64,000 bases of DNA from Kamptonema formosum PCC 10802. GTDB taxonomy: Bacteria; Cyanobacteriota; Cyanobacteriia; Cyanobacteriales; Oscillatoriaceae. The translations under genes were made by a program, and so were the position numbers. Numbering within the stretch: the first letter of the stretch is position 1; each line of letters starts with the position of its first letter. Below the pieces are notes generated by a model, which worked only from the letters and a program-made list of their open reading frames with translations, had not been told where the DNA came from and did no database searches. The stretch spans positions 2,173,960-2,237,959 of the forward strand of contig NZ_KB235948.1 in assembly GCF_000332335.1 (NCBI RefSeq), in the 5' to 3' direction. This document shows positions 34,125-41,273 of the stretch, piece after piece.

Positions 34125-34756
34125 GCGACGATTTTTTCCTGATTCGGTATGGCCCAGAAATCCTGTCGCGCAGCGGCGAACACTTAATCCTGGTGGCGAT
34201 TTCCACCGGCATCGCCATTCTCGCCGGCATCCCCCTGGGCATTCTCATCACCCGCCAACCCGCACTCAGCAAGCCGGTACTCGGCTTTGCCAACGTCGTT
34301 CAGACGGTTCCCAGTTTGGCGCTGTTCGGCTTTCTGATTTCCGTACCGCTGCTGGGCGGCATTGGCGACACCCCAGCAATTGTCGCCCTGACATTATATT
34401 CCCTACTGCCGATTATTCGCAATACCTACACCGGCATCACCGGCGTTGACCCAGCCATCCGCGAAGCAGGTCGCGGCATGGGAATGACCGATTGGCAGCT
34501 GTTAGTTCAGGTGGAAATTCCCCTGGCAACCGGCGTTATCCTGGCCGGCGTTCGGGTCGCCACCGTCATTGCCATTGGCGTCGCCACCATTGCCCCCGCC
34601 ATTGGTGCCGGCGGTTTGGGCGTATTTATATTTCGGGGCATTTCTGTCGTCAACAACCAGCTGATTCTTGCCGGTGCCGTGCCGGCGGCGCTGATTGCCT
34701 TGCTGGCAGATTTTTCTCTCGGTTGGATTGAGCAATTAATAACAATAAGAAAATGA
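34121..34756 (+). CDS. Osmoprotectant-type ABC transporter permease (OpuBB/OsmW-like)
   Basis: 211 residues, about five to six membrane helices. The EAA-type loop is PAIREAGRGMGMTDWQLLVQVEIPLA. GTG 34121 overlaps the stop of the ATPase gene (GTGA), and the frame upstream of it is antisense/overlapping noise. Forms the membrane channel for the ATPase before it and receives ligand from the binding protein after it. Confidence 0.92.
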   Translation: MSDDFFLIRYGPEILSRSGEHLILVAISTGIAILAGIPLGILITRQPALSKPVLGFANVVQTVPSLALFGFLISVPLLGGIGDTPAIVALTLYSLLPIIRNTYTGITGVDPAIREAGRGMGMTDWQLLVQVEIPLATGVILAGVRVATVIAIGVATIAPAIGAGGLGVFIFRGISVVNNQLILAGAVPAALIALLADFSLGWIEQLITIRK

Positions 34757-35793
34757 CAGTGCGGTTTCCCTTCCTCCCTCCCAAGCTCAATCACATCGCT
34801 CCCAGCCTCTGGCTGGAAGCGACATGGAGGAGGCTCCGCCTCCCCATAAACAAGCTATTCTTAATTTTGACTTTCGCCTTAACAGTAGCAGTTGCCGGCT
34901 GCAGCGGCAACTCGCTCAGCGGTGGCGGCGGCGACATTGTTATCGGCTCGAAAAATTTCACCGAGCAATTCATCTTGGGAGAACTGCTGGCGCAGCACAT
35001 CGAAGCGACAGCCGGTTTGAAAGTTGACCGGCGTCTCAACCTGGGAGGCACATTTATTTGCCACACAGCCCTGGCTGCCGGTCAGCTAGATGCCTATGTT
35101 GAGTACACCGGCACCTCCTTCACCGCTATCCTGAAACAGAAACCCATCAGTGACCCCAAAGCAGTTTACCAGAAGGTGAGACAAGAATATGCCAAGCAAT
35201 TTGGGCTGGAGGTGACTGAGCCACTCGGCTTTGAAAACACCTTCGCTATGGCTGTGCGCGGCTCAGACGCCCGGCGGCTGAATATCCAAACCCTCTCGCA
35301 AGCCGCTCAATACACCCCGCAGTGGCAAGCCGGTTTCGGCTACGAATTCATCGAGCGCGAGGATGGATTTACCGGACTGTCTAAAACCTACGCTTTTAAG
35401 TTTGCTAAGCCCCCCAAAATCATGGACTTGGGGCTGATGTACCGGGCGCTGGTTGATAAAAAAGTGGATTTGGTGGCTGGAAACTCCACCGACGGGCAGA
35501 TTGCGCGGCTGGGTTTAACGATCCTAAAGGATGACAAGCAATATTTCCCCCCTTATGAAGCTGTGCCGGTGGTGCGCCAGGAAACCTTGAAAAAATATCC
35601 GCAGTTGCGCAAGGCTTTCCAGCAACTCGGAGGCGCAATTAGCGCAGAAGAAATGCAGCGCATGAACTATCAGGTTGACGGGGAATTTCGCAAGGTGGAA
35701 GATGTGGTGCGGGAGTTTCTCCAGTCGAAAGGGCTGTTGAATAAGGCAAAGGGCGAGCCTTCCGAGCTCTCCCCCGCTTCGGGGGGGAAGTGA
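34753..35793 (+). CDS. Osmoprotectant-type substrate-binding lipoprotein (OsmX/OpuBC-like)
   Basis: 346 residues. The ATG overlaps the permease stop (ATGA). The lipobox AVAGC at about residue 50 predicts a lipid anchor at that Cys. The mature part starts GDIVIGSKNFTEQFILGELL and includes YVEYTGTSFTAIL and LVAGNSTDGQIARLGL, as in quaternary-ammonium binding proteins. The n-region of the signal peptide is unusually long (about 33 residues) because a REP-like palindrome is inserted at 34797-34850 in frame. Ligand (glycine betaine, choline or other) not proven. Confidence 0.9.
   Translation: MTVRFPFLPPKLNHIAPSLWLEATWRRLRLPINKLFLILTFALTVAVAGCSGNSLSGGGGDIVIGSKNFTEQFILGELLAQHIEATAGLKVDRRLNLGGTFICHTALAAGQLDAYVEYTGTSFTAILKQKPISDPKAVYQKVRQEYAKQFGLEVTEPLGFENTFAMAVRGSDARRLNIQTLSQAAQYTPQWQAGFGYEFIEREDGFTGLSKTYAFKFAKPPKIMDLGLMYRALVDKKVDLVAGNSTDGQIARLGLTILKDDKQYFPPYEAVPVVRQETLKKYPQLRKAFQQLGGAISAEEMQRMNYQVDGEFRKVEDVVREFLQSKGLLNKAKGEPSELSPASGGK
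34797..34850 (-). repeat. REP-like double hairpin inside the coding sequence
   Basis: Read on the minus strand: GGAGGCGGAGCCTCC then CCAGCCAGAGGCTGG, the same two-palindrome layout as 30772-30822. It encodes the sequence between about residues 15 and 33 of the binding protein precursor. Confidence 0.75.
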
Positions 35794-35870
35794 GCCGCAC
35801 TCGCCCCACCACCCGTGCGAAACCGGCTGATTTTGTTTAAAACAACTTTTAATGGTGTGTGAACTGACAG

Positions 35871-36860
35871 GTGACAGGAATGGTGGCAGCTGACCCAATT
35901 TTACTCAACGACTGGCACGTTGTGGCCCGAACGGAAGACTTGCAGCCCGGTTCCCCCTTGCCGGCACGCCTGCTGGGGGAAGATTTGGTGCTTTGGCGCA
36001 GTGGCGACCGATTGGTGGCTTGGCAAGATCGGTGCCCCCACCGGGGTTTTCCCCTGTCTAAGGGACAGGTTGCCGGTGACACCCTCGTCTGTCCCTACCA
36101 CGGCTTAGCTTTCAACTCGGCAGGACAGTGTGCATACATCCCCGCGCACCCAACCCAGCAGCCACCGGCACGCACTCTCGTCCGGACCTACCAAATTCAG
36201 GAGCGCTATGGGTTGGTGTGGGTGTTGCTCGGTGAGGATGAAACTGGAGACACTCACCCCTCACCCTTCCCCGAGTGGGATGACCCAGCTTACCGCAAGT
36301 TCCTCTGCGGTCCCTACCGCTGCGCTGCCAGCGGACTCCGCGCTATTGAGAATTTCCTCGATGTGTCTCATTTCCCTTTCGTCCATGACGGATTTTTGGG
36401 CTCGCCCAACCATACCGAGGTTGAGGACTATGATGTGGGGGTGGATGCAGCCGGCATCAGCCTCCGCAATGTCCGCGTCTGGCAGCCAGATCCCGACGGC
36501 ACCGGCATCAGCGATAAAGTCACTTACAATTATCGCGTCTGGCGTCCCCTGACCTCCTCTTTTGTCAAAGAATCCGCCGGCGGGCGTCTGGCGATTTTCT
36601 TCACCGTCACGCCGGTGGATGAGGAAGAGTGCTTGGGGTGGATGTGGGTTGCGATGAACTACGGTCACGAAATCCCCCTGGAGGAGTTGCGGGCGTTTCA
36701 AGACGCAGTGATTCGCCAGGACCTTCCCATTGTGGAGTCCCAGCGTCCCAAGCGCCTGCCCCTGGACTTGCAGGCGGAGTTTCACCTCCTGTGCGATCGC
36801 TCTTCCATTGCCTACCGCAAGTGGCTGAAACAGCAAGGCGTCACCTTCGGAACTGTCTAG
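35871..36860 (+). CDS. Rieske non-haem iron oxygenase (PaO-like, alpha subunit type)
   Basis: 329 residues. The Rieske [2Fe-2S] ligands are in DRCPHRGFPLSKGQ and LVCPYHGLAF. The mononuclear iron site is ENFLDVSHFPFVHDG, with the Asn/Asp-His-His arrangement. This is the family of phenylpropionate dioxygenases and pheophorbide a / chlorophyllide-type oxygenases in phototrophs. It needs an external reductase; none is adjacent. Substrate unknown. GTG 35871 or ATG 35880. Hairpin element B starts directly at the stop codon. Confidence 0.9.
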   Translation: MTGMVAADPILLNDWHVVARTEDLQPGSPLPARLLGEDLVLWRSGDRLVAWQDRCPHRGFPLSKGQVAGDTLVCPYHGLAFNSAGQCAYIPAHPTQQPPARTLVRTYQIQERYGLVWVLLGEDETGDTHPSPFPEWDDPAYRKFLCGPYRCAASGLRAIENFLDVSHFPFVHDGFLGSPNHTEVEDYDVGVDAAGISLRNVRVWQPDPDGTGISDKVTYNYRVWRPLTSSFVKESAGGRLAIFFTVTPVDEEECLGWMWVAMNYGHEIPLEELRAFQDAVIRQDLPIVESQRPKRLPLDLQAEFHLLCDRSSIAYRKWLKQQGVTFGTV

Positions 36861-36965
36861 TATAGCGAGTCTCAATGATTTGCGCAACCGCGCTTGGCCC
36901 AGAACCTCGGTTTTTTAAAGAAACCGGGGTTCTGAAATTTACACGAATGATTTAGACGCGCTATA
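36861..36965 (+). repeat. Hairpin element family B, copy 2
   Basis: Begins TATAGCGAGTCTCAATGATT immediately after the TAG of the Rieske gene. The core hairpin is AACCTCGGTTTTTTAAAG / AAACCGGGGTTCTG, then AAATTTACACGAATGATTT and GCGCTATA. Confidence 0.85.
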
Positions 36966-37235
36966 TAGCAATTTTGGATTTTAGATGCACCGCCCCTACT
37001 GGGATTCCTCAAATGTTTCATCCAAAAATACTTAGGGAACGGACGTAGGACAGGCGTCTCGCCTGTCCCTATCCCTACTAGCATGTGAGATACCTTGTCC
37101 TAAACTAACTGCCGATTGCTATACCTTTTCGCGGCGGGCGTCAGATACCGAGAAACCCGGTTTCTTAAAGAAACCGGGTTTCTAAGACCAATGCAAAATC
37201 TAAAATCGGGGCATCCAAAATAGGTATGAAATCCG
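36966..37235. other. Repeat-filled spacer: MITE A relic and GGGTTTC hairpin
   Basis: 37029-37123 is a MITE A copy with a worn left end; the interior has GACAGGCGTCTCGCCTGTCC and the right end reads TATAGCAATCGGCAGTTAG on the minus strand. 37129-37183 carries the AGAAACCCGGTTTCTTAAAG hairpin. No gene. Confidence 0.7.
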
Positions 37236-37421
37236 CTATCTTAAAGACACATTTTGCAACTCCTGCGGCGGCGAAGCCAGATTTTCCTTGGGGATGGGAA
37301 GTGTGTCCCTCAGCAGCACCGGCACTTCTTGCCAGCAGCCTTGGCAAAACCAGTACAGGCGATTTTGCCGCAGGTGGCGCAGGAGAGGGCGATTGCACCA
37401 AGGACACTGATGGATTGACAT
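37236..37421 (-). CDS. Small zinc-ribbon protein
   Basis: 61 residues. HQCPWCNRPLLRHLRQNRLY followed by WFCQGCWQEVP gives a CxxC-x18-CxxC zinc ribbon, a pattern I recognise from short cyanobacterial proteins of unknown role. The final 20 residues are not conserved-looking. Isolated between repeat clusters. Either a regulator or a metal-binding adaptor; no direct evidence. Confidence 0.65.
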   Translation of the reverse strand: MSIHQCPWCNRPLLRHLRQNRLYWFCQGCWQEVPVLLRDTLPIPKENLASPPQELQNVSLR

Positions 37422-38062
37422 ATTTAATTATCTCCTTTTGAAAAACCGCAGCCGTCCCGCTTCCTGCGGCCCGACTCTTTGGTTCTATTTGCGAGCCCCC
37501 CAAAACGCCGGTCTTCTATTAAAAATCCGGGTTAATCAACCGGAATTTTTTGACACAACCCCGGGGTCTTTGCAGGTGCGGGTTCACCCGACAGCCGGTC
37601 ACATAAGATATTTATAGCGGGCAAGCATCTGGGTGGAGTACAGTCTGGAGAGCCCCCCAAACCCCCCTTAAAAAGGGGGGCTCATTTCTTCCCCACCCTG
37701 GGGGGATAGGGGCGGGTCCCCGTGCCCGCCCCGGCTAGGGGGGGATCTAACTGTACTCCACGCAAGTGAGAACTGCTATATAAACCCGCCCCTACTTGAC
37801 CGTCGCTCTCAGGAGATGGAACTCTCCCAAATAGTGCTGGCAACAGGGCGTTAAACGGCTGCTATCTTTTTAAAATGTGAACTTGAGCCTATTATCTAAA
37901 ACGCAGGTTATGCCAAGGCTATACTCTGGCTATGGGTTGTTTAAATTTGCTTATTATTTTAATATCCTGCGCAATCCTTTAATATGAAAATTAGTGGCAA
38001 TCGCTAAAGCCTTTATAAGTAAAAGGCTGCAGCCATCACCACTAATAAAAACTAGCAACTAA
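37422..38062. other. Gene-free region with MITE family D
   Basis: The element at 37613-37780 is listed separately. Elsewhere the region is A/T-rich (37850-38040), with a 16-codon frame at about 37932 that resembles nothing. Promoter for the short zinc-ribbon gene may lie just after 37421. Confidence 0.55.
37613..37780 (+). repeat. MITE family D (about 168 bp)
   Basis: The left end TATAGCGGGCAAGCATCTGG-GTGGAGTACAGT and the right end (minus strand) TATAGCAGTTCTCACTTGCG-TGGAGTACAGT form inverted repeats with a 12-base identical inner part. The interior is the C/G-rich palindrome CCCCCCTTAAAAAGGGGGG plus GGGGATAGGGGCGGGTCCCC. Ends in TATA like families A-C but internally unrelated. Confidence 0.78.
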
Positions 38063-38650
38063 TCAAGCGGAAATTGTGCGAGTGTTTGCAATGGCCTCGC
38101 GGATTTCAGCGCAGCGCCCGGCGTACTCCGCATCGCTCAGGACTGGGGAGGATTCGGCGCTGGCCACCGGCACGGCCAAATCAATCCACGACCGGCAGCC
38201 CCCGTATTCCGGGAGGTAGGGAATTTCTTGGGCGGTTGCGAGCCGGTTCGCCCGCAGCAACAGCACATAAAGCGGCTCGCGGCGCTTCCACTTAAGCCGG
38301 TCGCTGACAAATTTCTGATTCCAAATGTGGTAAGATAGAAGCGCGGCAACGGCTGACTCGTCGCTGACCGGCAACACATCAGTAATCTCCGCCCAGCTGC
38401 CTATGCGAATTGTATCCGGATGCCAGCCGGAGGGCACCGGCGTCACAATGCCTGCATATTCAGGTTTGAGCAAATCCGGCTGCTGGTGTTCGTAAGTGGG
38501 GTAGAGCCAAACGTGCGTGCCGGTGACAGTGAAGCGCCCGCCTTCCTCGCGGATGCCGCCTTTGCGCAGCAGGGCGACAGTTTTTCCCTGTTCCAAAGCA
38601 TCAACAGCAATTGCCCATTCCTTGAGGGCGCGGCTGCCAATATCACTCAT
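38063..38650 (-). CDS. DUF1802-family protein
   Basis: 195 residues. LKEWAIAVDALEQGKTVALL, RKGGIREEGGRFTV and HVWLYPTYEHQ are hallmark stretches of DUF1802, a soluble cyanobacterial/bacterial family of unknown function. The ATG at 38650 overlaps the stop of the SPFH-FHA gene upstream, so the two are translationally coupled. Confidence 0.88.
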   Translation of the reverse strand: MSDIGSRALKEWAIAVDALEQGKTVALLRKGGIREEGGRFTVTGTHVWLYPTYEHQQPDLLKPEYAGIVTPVPSGWHPDTIRIGSWAEITDVLPVSDESAVAALLSYHIWNQKFVSDRLKWKRREPLYVLLLRANRLATAQEIPYLPEYGGCRSWIDLAVPVASAESSPVLSDAEYAGRCAEIREAIANTRTISA

Positions 38651-39716
38651 AAAAAACAAACTCCCGACTGCCAATTTTAATCGCCGTACCGGCACTCAGC
38701 CAGAAAGGTTGGTTGGGGACAAGCCGCTCACCTCCAACAAACGTGCCATTGGAACTGCCCAGATCCACAAGCTGGTATCGGACTCCGGTGTGAGTGCCAG
38801 TAATCCTAACAATTTTAGCGTGGTAGCGTGAGGACTTCGGATCTTGCAGCGCCAGGTTATTGTTCGGTTCGCGCCCAATAGTGAAAGGGCTATTATTTAT
38901 AACGATAATATCTCCGGATGAGCGGTCAGCAAGGCGAGCGGTTGCCGCATCGCCGGCGCTGTCGCTCAGCTGGGTTGGCGCGAGGGAGGGCGCGAGGGAG
39001 GGCTGAACAAAAGTGCCTGGTTCCAGCGCCGCCGCATAGGAGGGATCGCTCGATTTATGGGAAATTAGGTTCACCTGCTGCACCGGCGGCGGTGGCAAAA
39101 CCGGACGCCCCGCCCGACTGATTTCAACTTGCAGTGCGGCGGCGTGTTCCGCTTCCTGACGCGCACTCATGCCCTCCACCTGACGGATCACGCCGCGATT
39201 GTCCGGAAACGTGATATCGCTCACCCGCACATCCTCCAGCTCAAAACCCAGAGAGTAGACGGCTGACTTGCCATCGAGCATGTGCTGGCGGAGCAGAACT
39301 CGTCCAAATTCTGTCATTTCTACGACAGAAAGCTTACCGATAGCGATTCCCAGCATATCTTTGACCACACCTGTCAGCGCCGCTATCGGGTCAGACAGTT
39401 CCAGCGCCACCCGTTGCGGGTTGGCCACCCGGTAGCTGGCATTCAGCGACACATTGACCAAGAATTGGTCGCGGGTGAGCAAGTCTCCCTGGGAAACAAT
39501 CTCCAGGTTGCGGAGTTTGGTGTCAACCAGAACCAGCTGGCACTGTTCTAGCAAAGGCACAGCAAAGCTGAAATGACGCCCGGGCTCCAGCCTCCGCACG
39601 ACGTGACCATTTTTGACCAGCAGACCGGCACAGCCTGCTTCGATGAAGTCCATGCTCAACCCGACAAAGCGATCTGGGGTCAGTTTTTGGATCAGAGGGG
39701 GGGAGTTGCCAGACAT
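38643..39716 (-). CDS. SPFH/band-7-like protein with C-terminal FHA domain
   Basis: 357 residues. Residues 15-205 are SPFH-like (FIEAGCAGLLVKNGHVVRRL ... FLVNVSLNASYRVANPQR ... LGFELEDVRVSDITF), a membrane-scaffold fold; a Pro-rich linker follows (about 215-270). Residues 270-357 are a forkhead-associated domain with FTIGREPNNNLAL, SSRYHAKI and DLGSSNGTFVGGERL, which binds phosphothreonine peptides. There is no obvious membrane helix. It probably recruits a Thr-phosphorylated partner to a scaffold; no kinase is adjacent. ATG 39716 preferred over 39767. Confidence 0.85.
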   Translation of the reverse strand: MSGNSPPLIQKLTPDRFVGLSMDFIEAGCAGLLVKNGHVVRRLEPGRHFSFAVPLLEQCQLVLVDTKLRNLEIVSQGDLLTRDQFLVNVSLNASYRVANPQRVALELSDPIAALTGVVKDMLGIAIGKLSVVEMTEFGRVLLRQHMLDGKSAVYSLGFELEDVRVSDITFPDNRGVIRQVEGMSARQEAEHAAALQVEISRAGRPVLPPPPVQQVNLISHKSSDPSYAAALEPGTFVQPSLAPSLAPTQLSDSAGDAATARLADRSSGDIIVINNSPFTIGREPNNNLALQDPKSSRYHAKIVRITGTHTGVRYQLVDLGSSNGTFVGGERLVPNQPFWLSAGTAIKIGSREFVFYE

Positions 39717-39892
39717 GAGAGTGTGTGGGAGAGTCCTTGGCACAGTGTTCTTATTCAAGGGTAGCAAAACCTGGTGCTTTTGTGCTACAGGGCAGATGTC
39801 TTGCCGGCGGAAATAGCCGCTGCCGCCTTATCCGCTGGATTATTTATTATAGCACTCCCCATCTCAGATAGAAAGGCGATTGCCGGCATGCT

Positions 39893-39898
39893 TATAAT
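39893..39898 (+). promoter_or_regulatory. Candidate -10 for the aldo/keto reductase
   Basis: TATAAT lies 33 bases before the GTG start, with TAAGGAG as ribosome site at about 39918-39924. No good -35 at 17 bases. Confidence 0.45.
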
Positions 39899-39931
39899 AT
39901 AAGGCGAAACGATAACTGTAAGGAGTTCAGT

Positions 39932-40891
39932 GTGGGAACACGACCGCTAGGCACGTCTGGTATCGAAATCACGCCTGTAATTATGGGCACTTGGCAAGCC
40001 GGCAAATCGATGTGGGTGGGGGTTGAGGATTCGGAAACCATCAAAGCGCTGCGGGAAGCGTTCGATGCCGGCATCACGACGTTTGACACCGCTGCCATCT
40101 ACGGAGACGGGCACTCAGAGCGGATTGTGGGCGAAGCCCTAGAGCCGGTGCGCGATAAAGTGGTCTACGCCACTAAAGTGTGGTGCGCTAATCTCAAGTA
40201 CGAGCAAGTGATTGAGGCGTGCGATATTTCTCTGAAAAATCTGAAAACCGACTATATTGATTTGTATCAAATTCACTGGCCGGCTGGTTCCTGGAAAAGT
40301 GAGATTGTGCCGGTGGAGGAGACGATGCGGGCGCTGAACGATTTGAAACAGCAAGGGAAAATTCGGGCGATTGGCGTGTCGAATTTTTCTCGCGCCCAGA
40401 TAGAAGAAGCAGCACAGTATGCGCGGGTAGACAGTTTGCAGCCGCCCTATTCGCTGTTTTGGCGGTCTGTGGAGAAGGAGGCAATGCCGTATTGCATCGA
40501 GAATAATATCACAATTCTGGCTTATTCTCCTCTGGCGCAGGGGCTGCTCACCGGCAAATTCGGCCCGGGGCACAAGTTTGAGGAGGGCGATCACCGGGCG
40601 ATAAATAAGCTGTTTCAGGGCGAGAACTACCAGCGGGCGCTAGCAGCGGTGGACAAACTGCGCCCGATCGCAGACCGGCACCAGTGCAGTTTAGCTCAGC
40701 TGGCGCTGGCGTGGTTAATTGCGCAGCCGCAAACTTGTGCGATCGCAGGGGCGAGAAATGCCGAGCAGGCGGTGGGGAATGCCGGTGCGGCTCAGGTGCA
40801 GTTGGATGCCGGTGAGCTGGCGGAAATTGATGCCATCGGGCGGAGTGTTACGGATTATTTGGATGACAATCCGGTGATGTGGGAGTTTTGA
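39932..40891 (+). CDS. Aldo/keto reductase
   Basis: 319 residues, NADP(H)-dependent TIM-barrel oxidoreductase. The catalytic tetrad is visible: Asp in ITTFDTAAIYGDG, Tyr in the same segment, Lys in VVYATKVWC and His in LYQIHWPAG. The cofactor-binding end is GARNAEQAVGNAGAAQ. Closest in style to the AKR11/YhdN-like class. The GTG start fits the family start and has TAAGGAG upstream. Substrate unknown. Confidence 0.93.
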   Translation: MGTRPLGTSGIEITPVIMGTWQAGKSMWVGVEDSETIKALREAFDAGITTFDTAAIYGDGHSERIVGEALEPVRDKVVYATKVWCANLKYEQVIEACDISLKNLKTDYIDLYQIHWPAGSWKSEIVPVEETMRALNDLKQQGKIRAIGVSNFSRAQIEEAAQYARVDSLQPPYSLFWRSVEKEAMPYCIENNITILAYSPLAQGLLTGKFGPGHKFEEGDHRAINKLFQGENYQRALAAVDKLRPIADRHQCSLAQLALAWLIAQPQTCAIAGARNAEQAVGNAGAAQVQLDAGELAEIDAIGRSVTDYLDDNPVMWEF

Positions 40892-41273
40892 CCTCACCCC
40901 CCAGCCCCCTCTCCGCGAGCGGACAGGGGGAGCCGGACTCCTCTCCCCGCCGGTGGGGCGGGGGTTTTCCCTCGTTCCCAGGCTCCTGATGGGAGACGCC
41001 TCTTGAGAGGTGCAGCCTCTCCATTCTCCCGAAAGCTCCCCCTGGCCACCTTACCGGCACCCCCCACTCCTAAAACAAGTGCATAAATTTTTTCCCCCTC
41101 ACCTATTAACGCTTTGTAAGGACTGGAAAGAGCGGAAGGGTTCAGGGTTGCAGTCACGGATATGACTGAGAAACCCGTGCAATCCGCAGAGCCTAGCTAT
41201 CCTTGCAATATTTAGGATTACCTAGTTTTTTTAGTAGGGCTGAAGTTGTCCATTTAGGGAGGGGATTCTACCC
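40892..41273. other. Spacer with C-rich palindromes
   Basis: 40893-40980 has CCCCCAGCCCCCTCTCC ... GGACAGGGGGAG and CCCCGCCGGTGGGGCGGGG repeats, then CGTTCCCAGGCTCCTGATGG, a relic of the REP-like module. No gene; the promoter of the HEAT-NACHT gene is expected in 41100-41270. Confidence 0.5.
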
